From contig CAYQPF010000007.1 in the NCBI GenBank assembly GCA_964419225.1, forward strand, positions 1-64,000: a stretch of 64,000 nucleotides of DNA. Direction: 5' to 3'. Below, one piece after another: positions 36,723 through 49,700 of the stretch. A program made the position numbers and the translations under genes. The notes under the pieces were generated by a model. The model worked only from the letters and a program-made list of their open reading frames with translations. It ran no database searches and was not told the origin of the DNA. The stretch comes from CAYQPF01 sp964419225. Its GTDB lineage: Bacteria > Cloacimonadota > Cloacimonadia > Cloacimonadales > CAYQPF01. Numbering within the stretch: position 1 is the stretch's first letter; each line of letters begins with the position of its first letter.

Positions 36723-37633
36723 TATTTCAAATCCAGATAGAAGTAAATCTCAGCTTCCATAGGTACCATTTTTATATAATCCATACTTAGAAATTCGTTC
36801 ATAACGATCTTCTCAAACTTCTGGTCATCCTCACTCAATCCTAATTTGAATTTTGTATGTTCCAAAGCAGAGATTGCCTGCTCAGCTGTCAGATTATAGT
36901 TTTTCTGCACGGCAAACTGAGCTTCGAGAGGATTTTTTTCTAAGAAGGTCAGAGTTTTGTTTAAAGCACGATAAACTTCTTTGATTTGCTTTTCTTTGGT
37001 ATTCAGAGCATTTCCTGTAACAACCAGGTCACAGCAGGCATGCTCCGGGAATTGGTTAGAGAACCAATGCAGGACTTTAAATTCCGGTTCCAACTTCTCA
37101 ATCAATGGTACATAGCAAACAATCGCTTTCACTTCTTTTTGTTTGAGAGCCTGGATCATTTCCATAGGAGTTCTGAAATATACCGGATTATATGAGATTC
37201 CGTAAGACTGGGCGGTCATTCTCATAAAGACATCAACAGTAGAGGCTCTGAGAAGTCCGATGGGCTGATCATTAAGTTCCTGAATATTTTTAACTTCGGA
37301 GGAAGTGACAATTCCGTCTGTTTCTCTCTCGAAGCAGGAAAGGATTTTAACATCATAACCCTTACCTTTAGCGGTCCAGGCAAAGGTAAAAGGCATAATA
37401 CAGAGATCAATTTTCTTAGCAATGAGAGCTTCCTGCACTTCCCAGCCTGAAGTAAACTTGATAACTTTGACTTTTGTGGAATCTAGAAAGTGATTTTCCA
37501 GGGCATATTGCAGAGGAAAATGATCGATCGAAGGTTTAATAATCCCGATGATCAAAGGTTGTTTTGTTTTTTGACAGGATACACAAAAGATGCTCAAAAG
37601 TAATAGTAAAACTGATAATAATCTAATTTTCAT
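36722..37633 (-). CDS. ABC transporter substrate-binding protein (NMT1/TauA type)
   Basis: A 303-residue exported binding protein. The signal sequence (MKIRLLSVLLLLLSIFCVSC) ends in a Cys, making a lipoprotein plausible although the position -3 residue is Cys rather than Leu. The body has the NMT1/SsuA-like form (LIIGIIKPSIDHFPLQYAL at the N-terminus, a two-lobe fold by length). The ligand may be a sulfonate, nitrate or thiamine precursor; sequence alone does not decide. The start at 37633 has AAGGAG 7 bp upstream. It is followed directly by the permease. Confidence 0.9.
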   Translation of the reverse strand: MKIRLLSVLLLLLSIFCVSCQKTKQPLIIGIIKPSIDHFPLQYALENHFLDSTKVKVIKFTSGWEVQEALIAKKIDLCIMPFTFAWTAKGKGYDVKILSCFERETDGIVTSSEVKNIQELNDQPIGLLRASTVDVFMRMTAQSYGISYNPVYFRTPMEMIQALKQKEVKAIVCYVPLIEKLEPEFKVLHWFSNQFPEHACCDLVVTGNALNTKEKQIKEVYRALNKTLTFLEKNPLEAQFAVQKNYNLTAEQAISALEHTKFKLGLSEDDQKFEKIVMNEFLSMDYIKMVPMEAEIYFYLDLK

Positions 37634-37660
37634 AATAAACTCCTTCCCGGGGTTGATCAT

Positions 37661-37698
37661 AAAAAAATAGCCACCCCGAACATTTAGTCAGGGTGGCT
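37661..37698 (-). terminator. Terminator after the giant surface protein gene
   Basis: On the minus strand AGCCACCC / GGGTGGCT (37691-37698, 37669-37676) forms an 8-bp stem closed by ~14 nt, followed by A and seven T. It separates the 13-kb gene from the ABC transporter pair. Confidence 0.85.
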
Positions 37699-37767
37699 TC
37701 AAAATTTGAATCCTATTTCTTAACTATTGGAGGGATAATTTACATTATTCCTCCATTTGTCAAATAA

Positions 37768-40700
37768 TTACTTAAGCAACAGCATCTTATTTTTGCTGAC
37801 ATATTTGTCGGTATTACCATTCACTTTCAGGATATACATATAAATACCTGAAGCTGCGTCTTTTCCTGTTTCATCTTTACCATTCCATTTGATACCATGA
37901 TATCCTGCTTTCTGATTTCCATTAACCAGATTCTTTACCTTTTGGCCTTTGATATTGTAAATCGTCAACTCCACTTTACTATCCTCTTTGATCCCATATT
38001 TAATAATAGTTGTTGGATTAAAAGGATTGGGATAGTTTTGATAAAGGACATTTATTTCAGGGATAACGTAAGCAAGTGTCACATCACGTTGCAGAACAAA
38101 ATGGAAGGTTTTATTGGTGTTTGTAACCAGGATTGTAGTATCCAAAGTATTATAGCCGTCTTTCTCCAATAAAACATGATAATAGTCCATAAAGACATGG
38201 GTAAGATGGAAGATACCTGTATCATCAGAATTATTATCAAAGATCATATTATAGATGCCGTCATCACCCTGCATTTGCAGATGAACGGCATCAGGAGTAA
38301 GATTATCACTGAGAGTAACTGTTATATCCACAGGGACAAATCTGAACATTCTCAAAGTATCAGATAATACTTCGGGACTGAGACCTGCTGTATAGATAGC
38401 AATAACCTTGTATTTGTAAACACCGTCAGGTTCATTTTTAAGGGATTCGGAGAAATGTGTATTAGAACTGGTTCCGGCAAATACCCAAGCCTGATTATCA
38501 ACTTGGCGGTAAATATTATAATTAATCAAACCTCTTTCATGTTCAATCACTCTGCGAGCTCTGTTTCCTTTGATAAGCCCCTGAGGGGTATAATGCTGCC
38601 AGGTCAGATGAGCATTATATACTGCATCAAAAGTAAAACTGAGATTAACCGGACCATTCAGAGTAAAGAGTGTGAAAGGAACGTTTTTCAGAAGGCCATT
38701 GCCAGCTTTATCTCCTGCTGTCAGGTTAACGTAATAAGTACCGTCATAGAAAGTTGCAGCCGGAATGGGAGCATCAAGAGTCCAGATTACATCAAAGTCG
38801 CTGGTATAAGACAACATACCCGGAATTACTTCATTGTATCTGTTCATCAAGGATACTTTAGTTATATTAGGAATATAATACAACCCTGCAGTTAAATCTG
38901 AATATCTTACTCTTACGCCGTAAATGTCTTCGGAGACTTCTGAACTGTCTGATATTGCGATCATTTTTTGATTGGCACCAATAACCCAGATCGAATCTGC
39001 TTTAGGTTTAACTGTATCATAGATCATTACCAGAGTTGTATCAAACTGTGCCTGGATAGTATTTGTAGCTCTGATTAATACTGAATAAATACCATCATCT
39101 TCGCCATTTGTAGAGAGATCTCCATCCAAAGTAAAGTTGATAACAGCATTATTATCACTGCCTGTGATAGTTTGATCACCACCGTAAGGATGGGAAGAAA
39201 CATCACCATTAGGGTGAACAAGTCTGATATAAGACATAGAAGGATTATTAACTAGCCCAAAGTAATCTTTGAAGGTAGCACTGAATGCTGCCGGAGAAAG
39301 AGAATTAGTATAAGCTGGTAAATAAGCAGGAGTATAGGAAATGAGATCCGGAATAATATTTGAAATTAATTGGAACTCATATACCGCATTGAGAACATTA
39401 CCTGCATAATCAATAGCTTTCATCTTAATTTTATACGTACCATCATTCTCTCCATCTGCCAGTACAGGATTAGTCAAAAGGCAGGCAACCCTGTTGCCAT
39501 GAGTGGTTTTTGTACTGCTGAGAATATTATTTCTGGGATCAAGTAATTGAACCACTGTTTGTGAAGAAATAAAATTCACACCTGTTGTCAGATCGGCAAA
39601 GTCAACTGATACAGAATCTATTCTGCTGGTAAAGATTTCTCTGTTATTCTGAATCAGTTTTTTGTTGAATTTTCTGATCAATTCTGCCTGTTTTTTCATT
39701 AAAGCATTTCCCACAGTCGAAGCATTTATCATCAAATTGGAATAGGAAGGAATCAGTCTGTCATACTTGAAGTAACTTATCAGAGGAATTTGCTCATTTA
39801 AAGAAGTAAGCAGATTAACTGAAAGCATATATTCCCCGTCATCTGCACCTTCTGCATCAAGTGCCTGATTAAGTCTCAACTTGATCTGATATATAGAATC
39901 AGCAACTGTAATTTCCTGAACAGCTCCATAACCGTTACTGTTTGAATTGGGATCTCCGATAATCGAGCCATCCGGATGAATTAGCCTGATATAACTTTCA
40001 TCCTGATTAATACTGGAGTTACCAAAGAGTCTGATCTTGAAATACAGTTCTGTGAAAGATATATTCATGGCTGCATTATTAGGAGGATAAATCGCCAGAA
40101 CATTACCGTTGAAAGCATTCATTCTAAAATTCAGTTCATGTGAAACCACATTTCCTACAGGATCAGTGGCTTTCAAGGTTACAGTATAATATTGGCCAAT
40201 AACATTCAGAGGAGTAGTCAACTGAATCTTCAGTTTCTGAGTGGTAGAGGAATATGTCATTGTCCCGGGTATTTCATTTCCGCCACTATCCATTAATCTA
40301 ATGTAAGTACTATCTGCAGGGAATAACAAGCCGGAATTATCAGCAATATTGGCTTCAATATAAGTAACTGCATCATATATAATATCATTATCGTGGAGGA
40401 TAGACGGATTATTATGGGCAAGTCCCAGGATCACATTGTTTACAACAGGTGCCTGATTATCAATCATGAACACTGCCTGAGAAGAATAGAAATAACCACT
40501 GGTATTTGCCACACGGTAATTGATTGCATATGCACCATTGGTAGTAAGATCCTGAAGAATTGTTAATTTCACTGTCCAATTGCCATTGCCGTTATTAACA
40601 ATACTCATCACCCCGCTGGATCCATCTGTAATTACAGTATTTAAAGGTGTGATAACATTGATCCAGGTATTCAGTGCATTTGTATCCAGTTGATGTGAAT

Positions 40701-43700
40701 CATGAATCTGCAATACAATTTCATTGGGTGTAAGGTTTTGCAGAGTGGTTCCTGTCTGAGGAGTCAAACTGACTAATTGTGGAGCATTACTGTTGATCAG
40801 ATTGAAGTTTAGTTTCCGGCCCAGAGAATTTCCTGATCTGTCAGTTACTCTGTATTGAACATAATAAGCACCATCATCTGTACCATCATTATGGAGATAT
40901 TGGGTTAAAACATATTTTAAGGTATCACCGACTACTGCCTGACTTCCATCTAATAATACACCCTGATAGTTATAAATTCCAATTACGTTTGTAGAACTGG
41001 TTAAATCAACTCCTGAAAGCAAGTCTGAGATCCTGACAGAAGTAAAATTCAAGGAATCATTGATAACTGAATTGTTAACTAAAGGCAGGGAATAAGAACC
41101 TGCAAAACCGACAAGCTGATTAGAACCAATAGGTCTTTGTGTATCATAAACAAAGCTGACAGTGTCCTGTGAGCTGATTCCAAGTCTGTCTGTAACAGTT
41201 GTAATGACCTGATATTTGTCATCATTCAAGCTGTCCGGACTCGAATTAGACAGTTTCCAATCCAATCTATAGAAATTAAGTCCTAAAGGTACTACATCCA
41301 ATTGAGCGTTTTGATTGTTATAATAAGACAGACCGCCACCATTCAGCACGACACTTGTATTAGTCAAATCAAGTCCCAGAGCATTATTGTCTTGAACCGT
41401 TACACTAATCTTATCATCAGCTAACAGATTTAAGTATGCTCCTTCTGCAGGAATATGTGATACAATCTGAGGCTGTGATGTTTGAATTTTCATAAAGGGA
41501 ATTTCATAGCTTAACCCATTCCCGGCATTATCAGCGGTCTGAAGCATGATTTTGTATGTAGCATTTGCAGTAAGAGTTTCATTCAGTACCCATTCCACAG
41601 TTTCTCCGTTCCAGTTTCTGACACCATTGATTATTTCACCACTTTCTGAAGTCAAATAGAGTCGTGAAATGTTGGGTGCAAAATCGATTCCTGAGACAAT
41701 ATCATTTGTATTTACATAACTATCTTTAAAAGTAACTTTTAGAGAACTAATATCATTATCGTAGAAATTACTAATTCTGTCCGTTACCCGAGTCTTATTC
41801 TTTGCTCTGTATCGATCTGAAATTGCCAGAAGAGAATCAGTTCCGTTAAAGAGGATATTAGTATAATACGGATGAGTTGTATCATAAACAAAATGGAAAT
41901 TGTAAGGTATTACCAAACCAGTTGTAGTTCTGATCTGAGCATATACCTGATAATTACCATCATCTTCTCCATTTTGAGATAAAGGAATAATCAGATTTAA
42001 TTTCAATTCATAGTTATTGATATTCTGAGTCAAGAACTGTGTCCCGCCATGTTCATGATAGATACTGTCCGTATCCGGATGAACCAGATAAATACGGGTA
42101 GTTAAAGGATCGATCGCATCAATACCATTATAACTGAAAGTAAGACTGACAGCTTCCACTGGAGTATTTATAAAAGAGGCATTTACAGGAGTCTGTGTAA
42201 GGAATTCTCCTGTAAAACTATTGGTGGAGAAATTGATAATTTCCTGCAGATTATTGCCAGCAAGATCTGTGGCATTAATCCGAACTGTGTAGTTCGCATA
42301 ATTAGCTAAAGAATCATTCAACCCCCAGGTCATCAAGTCCTGATTAGGATAGGTTATCTGCTGCCCTGGGATTAATGTATTGTTCTCACCATATACGCCT
42401 ACAGTAGCAGTATCCCAGTTTATGCTGGATGTAAGTTCATTAAGTTTTACTTTTACCAATGTCACCGGCTGATATAGAATTGCATTATTCTGGATATTTT
42501 GCAGGCTGTTAGGCAGACCTGCGAGACAATAAGCAACATTCGGACTCTGACTGTCATAATTGAAGTTCGAATCTGTCAAAAGGGAATATCCACTCGAATT
42601 TGAAATCTTAACCTGTACAAGATAATTTCCGTCTTCACTGCCGTCTGCAGGTAAAGGATGAGTAAGATGCAGTCTGATACGGTAAGTTTCATTACCCAAA
42701 GCAGTTATTGTCTGAGTGGCATTGTGACCCTGATAATATGATCCTGCTGTCGGACTGATCAGCTTCAAATAATTATTCTGATGATCATTGAGATTGATAG
42801 TCCCATTAGGGTTGGTAAAAAACAGATCAATATTATCATCTGTCAGGGAACTGAGTATAGAATTGTTGGCTGGAACAATACTCTGAACAACAGGTGAATT
42901 CTCATCGGTCAGGGTAAAATCCTTGATTGAATGCAGAATATTCCCGGCACTATCCACGATAGTATAATCGATGTAATATGCACCATAATTAGCAGGAGTA
43001 TTCAGCAGAGCATTTGTTAATACCCATCTGATTTTATTGTTGGCTGGATCCAGTACTTTATTACCAGGAACAAGTGTTCCATTAGACTGATACAATTGAA
43101 TTTTACTCAGAGGGGAAATCAAATCTACATGACTGAGGATATCATTGAAACTTCCTTCAACAGATTGTATTCCTGTGGTAAAGATACTGATAGTATCAAT
43201 CACAGTTGTTTGATTATTTGTATCCTGAATGAAAAGATGAGCTATTACCGGTTCAATTGTGTCATAAGAGAAATAAGTCGTATCGGAAACCTGCATGCCA
43301 AGTCTGTCTATAACTCTGGTTACAACAGTATAAGGACTGTTATTTAGAGTTTGATTAAAATAAAGGCTGACACTATATTGATTAGTCCCGACAGATGTAA
43401 TCTGCAGGTCGGCATTATTATAATTTGAATAGTTATTTCCCCCGCCGGTAACCAACATATCAGTATTCAACTGATCCAAACCAAGTCCATTGAAATCATT
43501 TACAATAACCGAAACTCTGTTCTGGAGCAGATTATTCACATATGAAGCATTGGCAGGAATATGGGAAACAATTTGAGGATACTGTGGATAGATTAACTGG
43601 AAGGTAATTGTCTTTTCCAGTAGATTTCCGGCATTATCTTTAGCCTGAACCTTGATTATATAAGATCCTGGCTGTGTGATCGGCTGATTAAGTACCCAGT

Positions 43701-46700
43701 CCACTTTGTCCGTACCATTCCAGACTCTGTAACCGTCAATCAGAGATCCGGCTGAGTTTTGAATGTAAAGTTTAGTAATATTGGGTGCAAAGTCAATCCC
43801 GGACACCACATCAGTTGTCGAGGTAAAACTGTCGCGGAAATTACAGCTGATTTTGGTGATTGGATCAGAGAAGTAATATTCATCCTCACGGGTTCTAGCT
43901 TTCATATTTTTAGTCTGCATCAATCTGCTGCCTACAACCAATAAGGAATCCAGATCATTAAACTTCAAATTGTCATAATAAGGTATTCTTGTATCATAAA
44001 CAAAATGGAAGGTGTAAGGAATCACATTTCCGTTATCAGTAACTATGTTCAACTTAACGGTATAAAGTCCGTCATCATCTCCAAATGCCGATAATGCGGT
44101 ATTCAACTGAAGGCCCATGTTATATTGATTGCCACTTGCTTCTATTCCGAAAATTGCTCCATGACCGCCATAAATGCTGTCTCCGTCCGGATGATACATT
44201 TTCATCCAGGAAAGTGTATTACTAATGCTGCCACTGCCTGTATAGGTAAAGGCAACTCCTACCTGACTGATCGCATCCTTTACAAATGCTCCATTTAAAG
44301 GCTGAGTTGTAACTATCGATCCATTGAAACTGGCAGTTGTAAAATTGTAATCTGTCGCTAATGAATCTCCGGCCATATCTTTGATCTTAACCGTCAATGT
44401 ATAGGAGGAATTTATTATCAGAGAATTCTGTAAATTGAATGTTAACAATTGCTGACTTGGTGTTATAATCAATTCACCAGGGACAATCTGTTGGTTCATA
44501 TCTCTCAGGATTATTTCCGACTGGTTCCATTGAATCCCGGATGTTTGATCAGATACCACGACTTTGATCTTGTTGATCGTATTATAAACCACATCATTAT
44601 CCTGTAGTGAGATCATATTTGCTGTGGTTCCCACCTTAACAGTATTAATCAAGGGTAATTGAGTATCATAAACAAAGTCAGTGGTCGAAGATAAGGTATA
44701 GGCACCGGAGTTAACGGTATTAAGTAAAACTGTATATGTTCCATCCTGAGTTCCATCCTGAATTAAAGGATAACTCAAAGTTAGTTTGAAACTGTAATCA
44801 TTATTCCCTAAATCTGTCAGTGTTAAGACAGCTCCCTGACCATTGGCATAAGTTACTCCCTGAGGTGAAATTAACTTCATCTGATTATCAAAAAGATTTG
44901 TGATATCTATTGTTCCACTTAAACTCTTGATCGTTGCAGTAACTTCAGCAGGATTAAGACTAGCAATAATTGCATGATTCACAGGTGCAATGGTGACAAG
45001 CTCTGGTGCATTGGCATTGGTAAAACTAAAATCTCTTCTGGAGATCAGTTCATTCCCCGCATTATCCATTGCCTGATAAGCTATATAATAATTTCCATAA
45101 TTGACAGGGATGTTATCAAGTAAAGCAGTTAAATACCAGCGGATTCTGTTGCCAATAATAACCTTCGCTCCCGGTATCAAGGTTCCGTCCGCTTTGAAAA
45201 GATTAACCTTGCTCAAAGTTGAGGTGAGATTAAGTCCCGCTAACTGGTCATGGAAACTAACTTCCACATAACGGATATTACCCGTTACCTGATCTGATGC
45301 AAGGACTGTCGTTACAGTACCGTTATTAATAAATACGGTATCTGCTACCGGTGTGGTAGTATCATATATAAAACTGAAATTGTGTGCAGTTACCTGATCC
45401 AAATTGTCTGTAATAACTCCGTTTAAAGCATATGTTCCATCATCCGCCCCGTTATTGTCCAATTGAGTATTAAGGGTTAGCCCAACCTGATAGTAATTGG
45501 TCTGAGCCAGTCCCTGGATAGAAATAGCCGCATTCGCATTGTTACTGTATGTATTATTCGGACCTGTTAAAAGCAGGTTTGTCAAAGTAGAATTCAATCC
45601 CAGCCCGTTCACATCATTGACTGTCAAATAAACCTGATTGTTGCTCAGGCTGTTCAAATATGTCGAAGCTATTGGATAGGTGTTCACGATCTGAGGTGTG
45701 GACACAGTCACCTTCTCGAAAGTAAGATTTTCAGTATAAAGATTTCCTGCTTTGTCAGTTGCAGTGAAAACTATGTGATAGATTCCGTTAACGGTAATAG
45801 GTTGACTTAACGTCCAGGTTATTGTCTCGCCATTATCATAGGTTCTGTTACCCTGAACTATTTCATTATTAGCATTTGTGATATAAAGTTTAGTGGCTAA
45901 AGGTGAGAAATCCACACCTGAAACGACTGTTGAGGGAGTTCTATACAGTTCTTTATAAGCAGTTTTGATACTGTTGATTTGTGTACCGGTAAAATAGTAA
46001 TTAACTCCGGCAGTTCTTTTCGCAGCTTTGCGGATTTTATTCATTATTGCATTACTGCGATCATTAATATAATCAAGCTGATCATTATTATTCATGCGTA
46101 AAGTAGCATAATAAGGCTTCTGTGTGTCATAAACAAATTGATAGTTCACAGGAATATTCAAACCGCTGTTACTCTTCAACAATGCTTTTACAGTATATTG
46201 ACCATCATCATCTCCATTAGCCGAGAATGGTTGATTCAATTGCAGAGTCAAACTATATTGATTCCCTGTATTTGTGAGAGTTTGAATTGCCCCGTGATTA
46301 TGATAAACACTGTCTCCGTCCGGATGATAGAGTTTTACATAGGAAAGAGAAGAATTTATTCCTTCGGTACCCGAGTAGTTTAAAACAAGATTAATACTTC
46401 CGACCGGAGTATTAACATTAGCATTACTTCCCGGTAATAAGGTTGAAAATTCCCCGCTGAAACTGTTGATATTGAAAGCAATATTCCTGTTCAGAGTATT
46501 TCCTGCTGTATCAACAGCGTTGATTGCCAGATAGTAAGTTCCTTCTGTATTCAAAGTATCATTAAGAGTATAGATCATTTTATTCTGATTGGCATATATT
46601 GTAGTGACACCGGGTAGTAAGTTACTATTATGATAAATTCCTACAGTTGTTGTCGCCCAGTTCAAATTGGAAGTAGCGTCCATGAATTTGACAGAAGCAC

Positions 46701-49700
46701 CTGTTACACTGTTATAGAGAATATCACCATCATTAAATTCAAGTAAAAGGTCACCATAACTCAGATATTTTGCATCTATCTGAGGTGCTGTAGTGTCGAA
46801 AGAAAAACTATATTCATTATTAATAGAATATCCTGAAGAGTTTTCACTGCCAATCTGAAGAACATAGACACCATCCTCAGAACCATCAGCCGGGATGGCA
46901 TAATCCAGTGTTAAGACAAAATCATAGATTCCGCTGCCTAAATCAGTAATGGTCTGCTGTGCTCCTTGTGTATGCTGATAAACTGTACCCAGAGGACTGG
47001 TAAGCTTCAGATAATTCTTCAGGAAATTACCAGGATTGATTGTCCCGCTTCCTGTAGGATTTTGTACCCGCACTCTGACCTCATTCCCAGTCAGTACTTT
47101 TATTGTTGTATTATTGCCAGGAACCATACTGACCACACTTGGTGCATACTGATTATTCAAAGTGAAATACTTTCTCCCATTAAAAATATTACCGGCACTG
47201 TCAGCCGCACTGATCGTAATATAGTAGGAACCATAATTCTCAGCTGTATTAGTTAATAAAGTATTCAAAGTCCAGCGAATGTTGCTGTTTACGATACTCT
47301 TCAAGCCTCCGATCAAAGTACCGTCCATCTTATACAGTGCAGCTTTGGTTTTAACCGAATTGAAATTAATATGGCTGAGGGTATCAGTCATGGCAACTTC
47401 CACAAAACTGATATCTGTAGTTAAAGTACTGTCTGCCAATATCGAAATCAACTGACTGCCATTATTGATCCAAACATTATTAACACTCGGTGCAATTGAA
47501 TCATACTTGAAAGTGATCTGAGAATTAACCGCTTGGGCAAGCTTATCCCTAAGATTAACAGTAACTGTATAAATCCCGTCATCACTTCCATCAACTGCCA
47601 GAGGATATAATAAATTCAAGGTAATATTATACATCCCAGGTAAAGGGATTTCTGTAAATGTAAGATATGCATTCATCCCGTTCTGATATGTTGTTCCGGC
47701 ACCCTGAAGTACTACAGAAGATAGTTCTTCATCGAAGCCCAGTCCGTTTCTGTCTAATACTACAAGACCAATCTGGTTATTGGTTAGAACATTTATCTGA
47801 GATTGGTTGACCGGATACTGAGAAATAATTTCCGGAACCTGTATAGTTATCAAGTTGAAAGTCTTTTCTATAGCCTTAATATTCCCGGCCTGATCCTCTA
47901 TCCTCAAAAGCATTCTATACAATCCGGAATTTTGTGGATTAGCTGCCAGAGGTGTATTCAAATTAAACCTGAGTGTATTCCCGATAACCGCTCTCTGACC
48001 GGATATTATCTGATTAGAGGAATTATATAAGGTAAACGTAGTCACATTAGGAGCAAAATCAATGCCTGCTACAGGGTCAATTAAATCAAATTGCAAAGAA
48101 TTTATTGTTTGGGAATAATAATACTGCTCGTTGATCAATTGCATTTGCTGTGTAGTATTTACTCTGAAATTGGCTGTATCAGGTGCCGTAGTATCATACT
48201 TAAACAAGACGGAATCCGTTATTGTTTCATAGTATGTGTTGGTCGCAGTATATTTCAGCCAATAACTCCCATCATCAGTTCCGTTAGTACTTAAAGGATT
48301 GTTAAGTGCCAGACCAATCTTATAAGTACTGTCCACCAAAGTGGTGTATTCCAAAGTTGCTCCTTGATTATGAGAAATTATCTCATTTCCCGGAGTTATT
48401 AATTGAATATTGGAGTGTACAGGATTGAAAAGTATCCCTTTCAAATCAAAGATTACAACATAAACTTTATCAGTGGTAATTGAGCTTATAGAAGAATTTG
48501 AATCCGGATAAGATGTTACAAATGTTGGCTTAGGTGTCTGACCCGGCTTAGCATAAATAAAATAAACCGAGGTTGAATCTATGCTAACATTCCCCATATA
48601 GTCTTCTGCAGTCAAAGTTAGCTTGAGATTCATAGAGGGAAGATTATTGGGTACAACCAAATCTGCCTGCCAAAAATTCTGTGCTGTGTTATAAGTCGCA
48701 GCAATTGGCGGAATCAATAACTTGGACCCGTTAAATATATTAAAGGACACATTCGCGACACCACTTCCATTAAAATCTGTGACTACAGCTTTTAGAGGAA
48801 CATTAACAGTAGTGAATACCTCTCCACTTTGCGGTGAAACAATAGAAGCAACTTCCGGTGCCTGTGTGTCAACCATAATCTGTATTATATTTGAGGCTGT
48901 ACCCAAATTACCGACATTATCTTTCAACTGAACATAGGTACTGTTTAGTCCGTCAAGTAAGGTTACAGGGAATTCAAAATACCCCGGATAAAGAGGTGTG
49001 TTTCCTGGTGCAAAAGTCGTAGTAACATTATTACATACCCTTTTCACGATTATATTACAATCTATTTCTGAAGTAATTCCTGAAATTGTAATATCTTTGA
49101 CTCTTATCGAATCAGATACAACAGGATTCAGGGTCGGTGGTATTGGTACCTGATTATCCACCACCAAAGTTATATGTTTACTTACCATATCCTCCAGAAT
49201 AAACCTGTCCTGTGCCGTTATCTCAACAAAATAATCTGCCTGAGAACTCGCTGAAACAAAATTACCCGCAGTATCCTTGCCATCCCAGATAACATAACCC
49301 CCGCCAGTTGTGTTGAGTTCGGCTGTCTGTAAAACTCTGACCACATTATTTAAGACATCTAATATTTTTATCGTGATGTAAGAAGGTTCAGTAACAGTAT
49401 ATTGAATGATTGCCACATCAAACTGCCCGTCCTGGTTGGCTGGTGATATCGTATTGATCTGTGATTGGCCGGTTATCTGGATTGGATTATTGTTAACCAG
49501 TAATTCACCTGATTCAACTGACTCATGACCAACTCCATCTGTGACAATGACTCTATAAATGTACCTTCCATCTTCCATACCGACTCCCGGAAGAGCCTCT
49601 TCATAATTGGGTGAGCCTATTTTTACCTGTGTACTGCCATTTCCAAAATACATCGGGTACAAACTGTTCAGATCAAAAGCAGTCCCATCATTATTGTACA

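Noticed and set aside
37728..37755. Hairpin TGGAGG...CCTCCA just after the giant gene stop
   Set aside because: Only a 6-bp stem with a long loop and no T-run. The stronger hairpin at 37669-37698 is the likely terminator.
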